Assembly: GCA_947627805.1 (NCBI GenBank)
Contig: CANQXB010000004.1
Span: 1 to 34,448 of the forward strand
Direction of reading: 5' to 3'
DNA from: an uncultured Bacilli bacterium
GTDB taxonomy: Bacteria; Bacillota_I; Bacilli_A; RF39; UBA660
DNA: 34,448 bases
Both the position numbers and the translations under genes were made by a program. Each line of letters starts with the position of its first letter. The stretch's first letter is position 1. Positions 16,118 through 24,406 of the stretch are shown piece by piece. The notes below the pieces were generated by a model. It was given only the letters and a program-made list of their open reading frames with translations. It was not told the DNA's origin and searched no databases.

Positions 16118-17193
16118 TTTATCTTTTGCTCCTTTCGCATCATAATCATATCATAGAAAGCTTCAATTCGTGTATTTATTCCCACATCACTCGTTTGGGT
16201 ATCAAAACTAAAATAAATAATCGGTATCTTATAATCTTCACTAATTCTTTCTAAAACCGGCATGGTATCAATTTCCGGAGTACACCCAAAACTTTTAACA
16301 TGAATGATACCATCATAATTATCTTTCGCATAATCTAAAGCTTTTTTTATGGTATACATGGAAGTAGCTCCCATATCATATTTGGCATAATTTTTAATAC
16401 TTTGTTTAATTTCTTTTACATAATTATGAAAAATACTATTAGATACATTCATCCATCTTTCAATAATAATGCCTTTTTTAGCGAGTTCCTTCTCCATATA
16501 ATGATTACTATATTCATCCATTATCGTATAGTATTCCCCAACTATTCCTACTCTTAAAGGATTTTTCGGTTTGTTAATTTCAACTCTTTTAAGTTTACTC
16601 ATATAAAGTTTAGAAATTAAATTTAACTCTTTTTTATCATTAACTTCTTTTAAATCTTCTAAAAACTCTTTATGTAATTTATCAAAAGTACCATCAACAA
16701 CCTCAAAACCGACATTTTCTCTAATATAATCTTCGACTTTATCGATAACTTCAACCATTTTAACGGCAAGTAAGACCGCACTTGTTATTTTTTTTAAATT
16801 AACACTTGGTTTAATTTTTTTAAATTCTTCATAAAAAGTTAAAGGTTTCGAAAAATCAGCATTAGCCATATTAACAAATGTTACCTCATAACCTAAATCT
16901 TTTAAAATTTGTTCATGCAATTCTCCATAGTAATTAAGCCGACATGCTCCACCCACTTGAATTAAAGTATTGGCACCGGCTTCAATAGCTTCAATATAAC
17001 CTCCTAATTGATATTTAAAAGGAGTACAAACAAAATCAGGAGAGTATTTAGCTCCAATCTCTAAAGTCTTTTTCGTAATTGGTGGCGAATCAATATAATC
17101 AACTCCTAAGCCATTAACCATAATATGTCTTACCACAACATTATAAGAACCAAAGCGCGGAAAATTAACTTTTATCTTACTCATGAATGCCAC
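16114..17193 (-). CDS. 2-hydroxyacyl-CoA dehydratase (HgdB)-like component
   Basis: Reads as the HgdB-like portion (SPDFVCTPFKYQLGGYIEAIEAGANTLIQVGGACRLNYYGELHEQIL); tight operon with activase. Confidence 0.75.
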   Translation of the reverse strand: MAFMSKIKVNFPRFGSYNVVVRHIMVNGLGVDYIDSPPITKKTLEIGAKYSPDFVCTPFKYQLGGYIEAIEAGANTLIQVGGACRLNYYGELHEQILKDLGYEVTFVNMANADFSKPLTFYEEFKKIKPSVNLKKITSAVLLAVKMVEVIDKVEDYIRENVGFEVVDGTFDKLHKEFLEDLKEVNDKKELNLISKLYMSKLKRVEINKPKNPLRVGIVGEYYTIMDEYSNHYMEKELAKKGIIIERWMNVSNSIFHNYVKEIKQSIKNYAKYDMGATSMYTIKKALDYAKDNYDGIIHVKSFGCTPEIDTMPVLERISEDYKIPIIYFSFDTQTSDVGINTRIEAFYDMIMMRKEQKIK

Positions 17194-18103
17194 CTTCTTT
17201 TTGTAAATTTAAAATATCGACAAAACTTTCGAGTCTCGTTTCTAACCCGGCTGTTCCTTCTTGGCCATCTAATACTAAATTAATAATAGGTTTACCTTTT
17301 ATTTTTCTTATTATCATTTCATTAACTAAAGAATCTGGTCCACAAGGAAAAGAAGAGGCTAAAATAATTCCATCAATTTTATCAAAATATAAGGAAATAG
17401 CTCCAACTAATTCTTTATTAAAAGTCCAAGGCAAAGTAGCACTTATTTTTTTCGATTTTTCTTTAGCTTTTTTCTCATCAACTACACAAGCTAAAATTGG
17501 TTCACTACCCAAGTCTTTTAAAGTATCAATAATCGGTCTTCCGACATATTCATCATAAATATTATAAGGATGCGAAACAATTAATATTTTCAATTTATCA
17601 TTTTTAAGTAAATTATTTTGATTATTAATTTCAATCATTTTCGCGGTCTTTTCCGCTTGTTTTGCTATATAATAAGCCTTTAAGACTTGGACTTTTTTCT
17701 TACCTAAAAACTTTCCCATATTAAGAAAGGCTTTTAATTCAGTATCTTTATTTAAAATATCAATACTATAATATAATATTTTTAAATTCTTTTCTCTATA
17801 AATATTATTAATAACATCATAAATCGCTTGAAACTTTGAACAAACAATATCTTTATGAGCTCCTAAAGAAGCTACTCTTGGAATAAAAATATAATCACAT
17901 TTATCAATTAAATAATCCACATGCCCTGTAAATATTTTACTTGATAAGCATGATTCATCCATGGCATGCATTTCCCCTCTTTTTAAAATATCTTTATTAG
18001 TTTTAGGGCTTACAATATATTCAATTCCGAGTTCATCAAAAAATGTTTCCCATAAAACATGGTATTTATAATATAAAAAAGCTCTTGGTATTCCAATTTT
18101 CAT
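17177..18103 (-). CDS. DUF2229-like CoA-enzyme-activase-associated protein
   Basis: KIGIPRAFLYYKYHVLWETFFDELGIEYIVSPKTNKDILKRG...DESCLSSKIFTGHVDYLIDKCDYIFIPRVAS. Confidence 0.75.
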   Translation of the reverse strand: MKIGIPRAFLYYKYHVLWETFFDELGIEYIVSPKTNKDILKRGEMHAMDESCLSSKIFTGHVDYLIDKCDYIFIPRVASLGAHKDIVCSKFQAIYDVINNIYREKNLKILYYSIDILNKDTELKAFLNMGKFLGKKKVQVLKAYYIAKQAEKTAKMIEINNQNNLLKNDKLKILIVSHPYNIYDEYVGRPIIDTLKDLGSEPILACVVDEKKAKEKSKKISATLPWTFNKELVGAISLYFDKIDGIILASSFPCGPDSLVNEMIIRKIKGKPIINLVLDGQEGTAGLETRLESFVDILNLQKEGGIHE

Positions 18104-18136
18104 ACTATCACCACTTACTTATAATAACACAAAATC

Positions 18137-18706
18137 TTATAACTTTAAATCTCCTTTTTCAGTATACTTACTAATTCTTTCTAATTCCGCTAATACTCTT
18201 TTGCGGGAGTAAGCATCAGTAAACCAATTATCTTTTGTTATATCTCTTTCCACTCCCACAATATCTAATTTTTCAATGGGATAGTCCAAGTTATAAGCAC
18301 ACATCATGGCTCTTCTAGCTAATAAAGATTTACATACTAATAATATTTTTCGATAAATATTTATATCTTTTATATATTTTAAACTAAATAATAGATTTTC
18401 TTTAGTATTGGTAGCATTACACTCTAATAAACAAGGTATATTTAAATTATACTTTAAAAAATTTTGATAAATAATTTCTGCTTCTGTACTCTCTAAATCT
18501 TTATTTAAGCTTCCTTTTTTACCAGAAATAATTATAGTTGAAGAATTATCTACTTTATTAAATTTTACTAAATTACTTAAACATTCTGCTGTTTCTTCAT
18601 AAAAATTATTTCCTAAAACAATAACTAAATTATAAAAATCTAATTCTTCTATATCTTTTCCAATAAATATAAAATCAGTTATTTTTTCTATTGTATCATT
18701 TTGCAT
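18137..18706 (-). CDS. YdcF/SanA-type DUF218 family protein
   Basis: LVIVLGNNF..., TIIISGKKG, ECNATNTKENLLFSLKYI, ILLVCKSLLARRAMMCA order typical of DUF218. Confidence 0.75.
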   Translation of the reverse strand: MQNDTIEKITDFIFIGKDIEELDFYNLVIVLGNNFYEETAECLSNLVKFNKVDNSSTIIISGKKGSLNKDLESTEAEIIYQNFLKYNLNIPCLLECNATNTKENLLFSLKYIKDINIYRKILLVCKSLLARRAMMCAYNLDYPIEKLDIVGVERDITKDNWFTDAYSRKRVLAELERISKYTEKGDLKL

Positions 18707-18749
18707 ATAATCACCAACATTTAATATATTAGCATAATATTTCCTAATT

Positions 18750-20618
18750 TTAAATCTCCATTTTATTTATAATTTCTTCCCAAGTTTTATTTAAATCTTC
18801 TAATTCTTTAGTTAAATTAGCAATTTGTTCATTTACTTCTTGTAATTTTTTATTATTAGAATAAACTTCTTCATCATAAATTTTCATTTTTAACTCATTT
18901 AATTCTTTTTCATTTTTAGTTATTTCTTTCTCTACTTGTTTTAGTTCTTTATTTAAGTTATATGAATTTACTTTTACCTTTTCTTTTTTTAGTTTTTCCT
19001 TTTCTTCTTGAACTTCTCTTTTTTCTAAATATTCTTGATAACCATAAGGGTAGTATTTTACTTTATTAGATTCCAAAGCCAAAACACTAGTAGCTACTTT
19101 ATTCACTAAATACCTATCATGCGTGACAAAAATTAAAGTTCCAGGGTAATCTTTTAATATATCTTCTAAATGTTCTTTCCCAATAATGTCCATATGATTA
19201 GTGGGTTCATCTAAGATTAAAACATTCGGTTTATGATATAAAATTTTACATAATTGTAAGCGAACTTTTTCACCACCACTTAAAACATTTATCTTCTTAT
19301 CGACATCCGTATCTTTAAAGAGAAAAGAGCCTAAAGCTTTTCTCGCTTCTTCATAAGATAAATCAGATAGTTCGCTTCTAAATTCTTCAATAACCGTATT
19401 ATCATTACTTTGCATCGCCAGATTTTGGTCAAAATAGCCAATATTTAAATTAGTGCCATACAAAATATCCCCCTTTAAAGGTTTTATTAATCCCGCCATT
19501 GTTTTAATTAAAGTTGATTTACCAATCCCATTTTCGCCAATTATAGCTAGTTTTTCCCCTCTTAAGATTTCTAAATTTAAAGTAGCTAGTTCTTTATCAT
19601 AACCAATTGTTAAATCTTTTAAATTCATAACCATTTGACTAGATTTAGGTATTTCTTTTAAATTAGTTTGAAAAGTTTTTAAATCTTCTTTCCTTGGCTT
19701 TTCAATTAAATCCATTCTTTCAATTTGTTTTAATTTACTTAAGGCCATCTTCGCTTTAGTAGGCTTAAATCTAAATCTTTCATAGATACTTCTTAATCTT
19801 TTTATTTCTTTTTGTTGAAATTCATAATCTTTTAAAGTTTTTTCATATCTTAACTTTTTCTCTTTTTCATAATTACTATAATTACCTTTATATTTATAAG
19901 TTTTCCCATAATCTATTTCATAAACGGTATCGACTATATTATCTAAAAACATTCTATCATGCGAAACAATAATTAAAGTCTTAGGGTAATCTTTTAGGTA
20001 ATCTTCTAGGGCTTCAATTGTTTTAATATCTAAATGGTTAGTGGGCTCATCTAAAATTAATAAATCAGGTTTTGAAAGTAATAATTTAATAAAAGCAATT
20101 TTCGTTCTTTCTCCACCCGAAAACTCTTTTAGCATTTTTTCTTTATCTTCCTCATTAAAACCAAATTTTTTTAATAAAGATTCATATTCTTTTTGATAAG
20201 AATAACCACCTTGTAATTTATAGTTTTCTACTAGTTCCGTATATTCTTCGATAATCTTGGAAGAATTATTTGTATTCATTTCTTCGACTAAATTATTAAT
20301 TCTATTTTCCATATTTATTAAATCGCTAAATACTTTTTTAATTTCTTCAATTAAAGAAATATTTTCATTTGAAAATGTTATTTGTTCTAAATAACCAATT
20401 TTAAATTTACCCATAATGGTAACATTAAAATCATCTTCACCAAGACCTTTTTCTAACATCGAAGGATTAATGATGGCCCTTAAAAGAGTTGTTTTTCCGG
20501 CTCCATTTCTTCCGACAATGGCTATTTTATCATGGTCATTTATATCAATATTTATTTCTTCTAAAACCGTATTAATCCCTAAAGTTACGGCCCCATTTTT
20601 AATATTTATCTTCATCAT
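18750..20618 (-). CDS. ABC-F family ATPase
   Basis: Two ABC modules (GRNGAGKTTLLRAI, GENGIGKSTLIKTM), two signatures (LKEFSGGERTKIAF, INVLSGGEKVRLQL), no TM, C-terminal coiled coil. Confidence 0.93.
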   Translation of the reverse strand: MMKINIKNGAVTLGINTVLEEINIDINDHDKIAIVGRNGAGKTTLLRAIINPSMLEKGLGEDDFNVTIMGKFKIGYLEQITFSNENISLIEEIKKVFSDLINMENRINNLVEEMNTNNSSKIIEEYTELVENYKLQGGYSYQKEYESLLKKFGFNEEDKEKMLKEFSGGERTKIAFIKLLLSKPDLLILDEPTNHLDIKTIEALEDYLKDYPKTLIIVSHDRMFLDNIVDTVYEIDYGKTYKYKGNYSNYEKEKKLRYEKTLKDYEFQQKEIKRLRSIYERFRFKPTKAKMALSKLKQIERMDLIEKPRKEDLKTFQTNLKEIPKSSQMVMNLKDLTIGYDKELATLNLEILRGEKLAIIGENGIGKSTLIKTMAGLIKPLKGDILYGTNLNIGYFDQNLAMQSNDNTVIEEFRSELSDLSYEEARKALGSFLFKDTDVDKKINVLSGGEKVRLQLCKILYHKPNVLILDEPTNHMDIIGKEHLEDILKDYPGTLIFVTHDRYLVNKVATSVLALESNKVKYYPYGYQEYLEKREVQEEKEKLKKEKVKVNSYNLNKELKQVEKEITKNEKELNELKMKIYDEEVYSNNKKLQEVNEQIANLTKELEDLNKTWEEIINKMEI

Positions 20619-21563
20619 TTACCTCAAATTTACATGCCACTTTGGCGGGTACATATAATCTATCTTATCTTCTTTGGGAACATATTTCTTTTTAATCTTA
20701 ACGCGATTAGATTTTAAATTAGGTAACTTTACCCGACAATATTTATCAAGTTCACAAAAAATATTTTGGCAATCAATAAGTTCCAAAGGACGAGCACCTA
20801 TTCTTTTAAAATTAAGCCCTAATCTTTTAAATTCTTGCTCTTGATGTTCATACATATAACGAATAATATCTTCATAACTTAAACCATCTCTACTGGTAAA
20901 ACACTTTTTTATGCCTCTTATAGAACCAGGACCCGCTACCGTAAATTCATCTTCTCTAAAGTCCACTACTTCACTATAATTAATATCGGTTACTAATTGA
21001 TAAGCCATAAAATCACCTATTAAAGGGTAACTTCTTAAAATATTAAAAGCTTCTTCCATACTTTTACTTTTAATTATTTTATTTTGGACAAAATCTTCTA
21101 AAAACATTTTATGCAGTAAAGCTAAATGATTATCATGTTTATAGTTATAACCAAAAGCTTTATTTGCACAACTAATATAGGCATCATTATATAGTTTAAT
21201 TCCTTCATTCTTTGCTTTAGTTAAAACTTTAGAATATTCTTCCATTTTAAAATTTTCTAAAGTTAAATCTTTAAAATGACTTATTAATAATTCCCAAGTA
21301 CTTTCTTTATTAAATAATTTAAATAAAATAATTCGAAATAACATATCTTCATTACGATATTTCTTTCCATTATAAATGACATTTTTAAGTAAATATTGAC
21401 TAACTCTATCATTTACCCGATAACTATTACAAAATTTATATTCTTTTAAAATGGGGTCATCAGTCCAAGGGGACACCTCCCCTTTTAATTTTTTCCAAAA
21501 GATATTTTGTCTTTCACACGCAAAATACCAATATAAATTATAAACTTCCTCTCTTACTTTCAT
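20619..21563 (-). CDS. 5-hmdU DNA kinase helical-domain / alpha-glutamyl-putrescinyl thymine pyrophosphorylase-like protein
   Basis: SPWTDDPILKEYKFCNSYRVNDRVSQYLLK and RPLELIDCQNIFCELDKYCRV ... YPPKW match this family's hallmark motifs. Confidence 0.75.
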   Translation of the reverse strand: MKVREEVYNLYWYFACERQNIFWKKLKGEVSPWTDDPILKEYKFCNSYRVNDRVSQYLLKNVIYNGKKYRNEDMLFRIILFKLFNKESTWELLISHFKDLTLENFKMEEYSKVLTKAKNEGIKLYNDAYISCANKAFGYNYKHDNHLALLHKMFLEDFVQNKIIKSKSMEEAFNILRSYPLIGDFMAYQLVTDINYSEVVDFREDEFTVAGPGSIRGIKKCFTSRDGLSYEDIIRYMYEHQEQEFKRLGLNFKRIGARPLELIDCQNIFCELDKYCRVKLPNLKSNRVKIKKKYVPKEDKIDYMYPPKWHVNLR

Positions 21564-21564
21564 T

Positions 21565-22545
21565 TTACCTCATACATTTTGGGTCTTTTCCCTTTATTAT
21601 TCTTTTTAATGATTTATCATGACTAGCAATTATTTTTTGACCTAAACAACCACCCTTACAAATAGAATAATCGGCACATCCTTGACAACTAGTTTGAACC
21701 TCTCTTAAACTGGTAAAATAAGAAGAATTATATAATTCTAATAAACTATGTTCTTTAATATTACCACTTACTCCTAAATCTTTAAAATATTTAACCGAGT
21801 CACAAGGGTAAGCTACCCCATCAAAACCAATAATCATTATTTCATCCGCAATAACACAAGGACTATTCGAAATACCTAAAATATTCCAAGGTGAACCTAG
21901 TCTTATTTTATCTTGATATATATTACTTAAATAAAATTTCTTTAACTCTAAAAGTTCTTTCTTATTTAAATCCATATCCATAGTTCCTTTACCATGAGGA
22001 ACAAATCTTAAAATACTAATTTTATCAAAGTAAGGTTTATCTTTAAAAGTATCTATTGTATAATTTAAAACCTTACTAAAATTGTTAAAAGAATCTTTAC
22101 TTAAAGCATAATGAAAGCCTAACTTACCATTATTATCTTTAAAAACTTTATCAAAAAATTCTTCATTAGTATACAGGGATGGGTCTTCTTCTAAAGAAAG
22201 AGTATCAGAAAGAGAATAAATTATTTTATTTAAACCATCTTTAATTAAATGACGATATTTTCTTAGATTTTCTTTAGTTTTATAAGCAAAAGTATAAATG
22301 GTAGTTTTTAAATCTAAACTACTTGCTAAACTGATAAGTAAATCTAAATCTTTATACATTAAAGGTTCGCCACCCGTAAAAACAATACTTTCAGCCCCCA
22401 TTTCTTTTGCTTCAAAAATAATTCTAACCACATCATCAAAAGCAAGTTCCTTTATAAACTTTTTATCATTTGTGGCTCGACTAGAACAATGAAGGCAATT
22501 ACGCATACACCTGTTAGTTAATTCAATTTTGACTTCCTTTAACAT
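21565..22545 (-). CDS. Radical SAM protein with SPASM-like C-terminal cysteines
   Basis: CMRNCLHC (CX3CX2C), GGEPL, C-terminal CQGCADYSICKGGC. Confidence 0.92.
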   Translation of the reverse strand: MLKEVKIELTNRCMRNCLHCSSRATNDKKFIKELAFDDVVRIIFEAKEMGAESIVFTGGEPLMYKDLDLLISLASSLDLKTTIYTFAYKTKENLRKYRHLIKDGLNKIIYSLSDTLSLEEDPSLYTNEEFFDKVFKDNNGKLGFHYALSKDSFNNFSKVLNYTIDTFKDKPYFDKISILRFVPHGKGTMDMDLNKKELLELKKFYLSNIYQDKIRLGSPWNILGISNSPCVIADEIMIIGFDGVAYPCDSVKYFKDLGVSGNIKEHSLLELYNSSYFTSLREVQTSCQGCADYSICKGGCLGQKIIASHDKSLKRIIKGKDPKCMR

Positions 22546-22655
22546 AAAACCCTCCTAAAGATATTACTCTAAATAAATTATATCATAACTTCTTCTTTTT
22601 GTTTATTTATTTTCTATTATTTGATAAAATAACTTATAGAAAAGTAGGAAAATTT

Positions 22656-24377
22656 ATGAAGAAGTTAAAAGGATTTAAAACAATATTAAATGTAGCTAAA
22701 GAATATAAAATTAAAATTATTATCTCTTCTTTAGGAATTATTTTTTGTAGTTTTTCTTCCATGCTTGTGGGTATTTTAAATGGTAAAGCATTAGAGGAAA
22801 TTACCAAACTTAATCTTAAAAATGCCATTTTAATTTTACTTATCTATTTATTTTCTGAATTATTCTTTAATTCTTTAAATAAACTTTCGACTGCGAAGTT
22901 ATCTAAAACCGAAGTTCAAATATCAAGAAAAATTGCCTATCTTACTTATGAAAAAACTTTAGCCTTACCCGCTTATGCTTTTGAAAAGAAATCTAGTGGC
23001 GAATTTATCAATCGTATTACCAGTGATAGCCAAGTTATTATTAATTCCTTTGACCAACTTTTGTATCTAGCTTCGAATTTTCTAGCTTCTTTTATCATTT
23101 TAATTTATATCTTTTTTAATTCTTATATTGTAGCTTTCGAAATTATTATCTTCATCATTATTTTTGGCCTATTTGTTAAATTATTTCATCCTTTACTTGA
23201 AAAAATTAATAAAGAAAAGAAACAATTAAATGATGTGGCTATTACCCAAATTAATGAGTCTGTAAGAGGCATTAGAGAGATTAAAACTTTAGGCATTAAA
23301 AATAATTTATTTAAAAATTTAACTACTTTAATTACTAAACAATTAGAAAAATCTAATAAAGAAATTGATTTATATATGTGCTATGATTTAATTAGTAATT
23401 CTTTAAAAAGTATTTTAGAAGTTGGTGTTTTTATCACCTCAGCTATTTTACTTTATAAAGGTTCCGTGAGTCTTACTTTCTTTGTGGCTATGACTTATTA
23501 TATTTATCGTTATACTTGGATTATTGAAAACATTACTTCATTTACAAGAACTTATAATGAAACCAAAGTATCCGTTAAAAGAATTAATGAAATTTTAGAA
23601 AATGAATTATTTAGTGATGTTCAATTTGGTAATGTTACTTTAGATAATCCCAAAGGAATTATTAAGTTTAATAATGTTTCTTTCAGTTACCCAGATGAAA
23701 AAGATACTTTAAAACATTTTAACATTACTTTTGAACCGCACCAAAAAATTGGTATTGTCGGAAAAAGTGGTCAAGGTAAAACAACTATTTTTAATCTTTT
23801 AACAAGAGTTTTTGATGTAAGTAAAGGTTCCATTACCATTGATGGCGTAAATATTGAAGAACTAACTGAAGAAAGTTTAAGACAAAATATTTCCATTATT
23901 AGACAAGACCCTTTCTTATTTAATAATACCATTAAAGAAAATTTTAAACTTTTAAATGAAAATATTACTCTTAAAGAAATAAGAAAGTATTGTCAAATGG
24001 CCTACATTGATGATTATATAATGTCTCTTCCTAAAAAATATAACACTATATTGGGTGAAGGTGGCGTTAACTTATCCGGAGGTCAAAAACAACGACTAGC
24101 TATTGCCAGAGCCTTAGCTAAAAGGAGTAAAATAATCTTATTTGATGAAGCTACTTCGGCTTTAGATAATGAATCGCAAAACTATATTAAAAAAGTTATT
24201 GATGAGTTAGTTCATGAGCATACCATTATCATTGTGGCCCATCGTTTATCTACCATTAAAGATGCCGATGTTATTTATGTAATTTTAGATGGAGAAGTAA
24301 ATGATAAAGGAACTCATAAAGAATTAATGCAAAAATCTAGTATTTATAAAAAATTATATCAAAGTGAAGAAAAGTAG
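22656..24377 (+). CDS. ABC transporter, fused permease/ATPase; start at 22656 preferred
   Basis: N-terminal TM domain; GKSGQGKTTIFNLL, LSGGQKQRLAIARAL, ILFDEATSALD; RBS-like GTAGGAA before ATG 22656. Confidence 0.92.
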   Translation: MKKLKGFKTILNVAKEYKIKIIISSLGIIFCSFSSMLVGILNGKALEEITKLNLKNAILILLIYLFSELFFNSLNKLSTAKLSKTEVQISRKIAYLTYEKTLALPAYAFEKKSSGEFINRITSDSQVIINSFDQLLYLASNFLASFIILIYIFFNSYIVAFEIIIFIIIFGLFVKLFHPLLEKINKEKKQLNDVAITQINESVRGIREIKTLGIKNNLFKNLTTLITKQLEKSNKEIDLYMCYDLISNSLKSILEVGVFITSAILLYKGSVSLTFFVAMTYYIYRYTWIIENITSFTRTYNETKVSVKRINEILENELFSDVQFGNVTLDNPKGIIKFNNVSFSYPDEKDTLKHFNITFEPHQKIGIVGKSGQGKTTIFNLLTRVFDVSKGSITIDGVNIEELTEESLRQNISIIRQDPFLFNNTIKENFKLLNENITLKEIRKYCQMAYIDDYIMSLPKKYNTILGEGGVNLSGGQKQRLAIARALAKRSKIILFDEATSALDNESQNYIKKVIDELVHEHTIIIVAHRLSTIKDADVIYVILDGEVNDKGTHKELMQKSSIYKKLYQSEEK

Positions 24378-24398
24378 GAACAAATCCTCCTTTTTAAA
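24370..24398 (+). terminator. Hairpin overlapping the ABC transporter stop codon
   Basis: AAAAGTAGGA-ACAAA-TCCTCCTTTTT, one mismatch. Confidence 0.5.
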
Positions 24399-24406
24399 TT
24401 TAAATA

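Noticed and set aside
17187-17558. 123 aa plus-strand ORF and other antisense ORFs (20416-20658, 22298-22492, 22634-22828, 25821-26081, 31763-32071, 32802-33059)
   Set aside because: All lie antisense within well-supported genes and have no recognisable domain.
20619-24377. Interpretation of the radical SAM gene plus the divergent ABC transporter as a RiPP biosynthesis and export cluster
   Set aside because: No precursor peptide ORF seen in the short divergent intergenic region and no peptidase domain on the transporter; kept only as an alternative.
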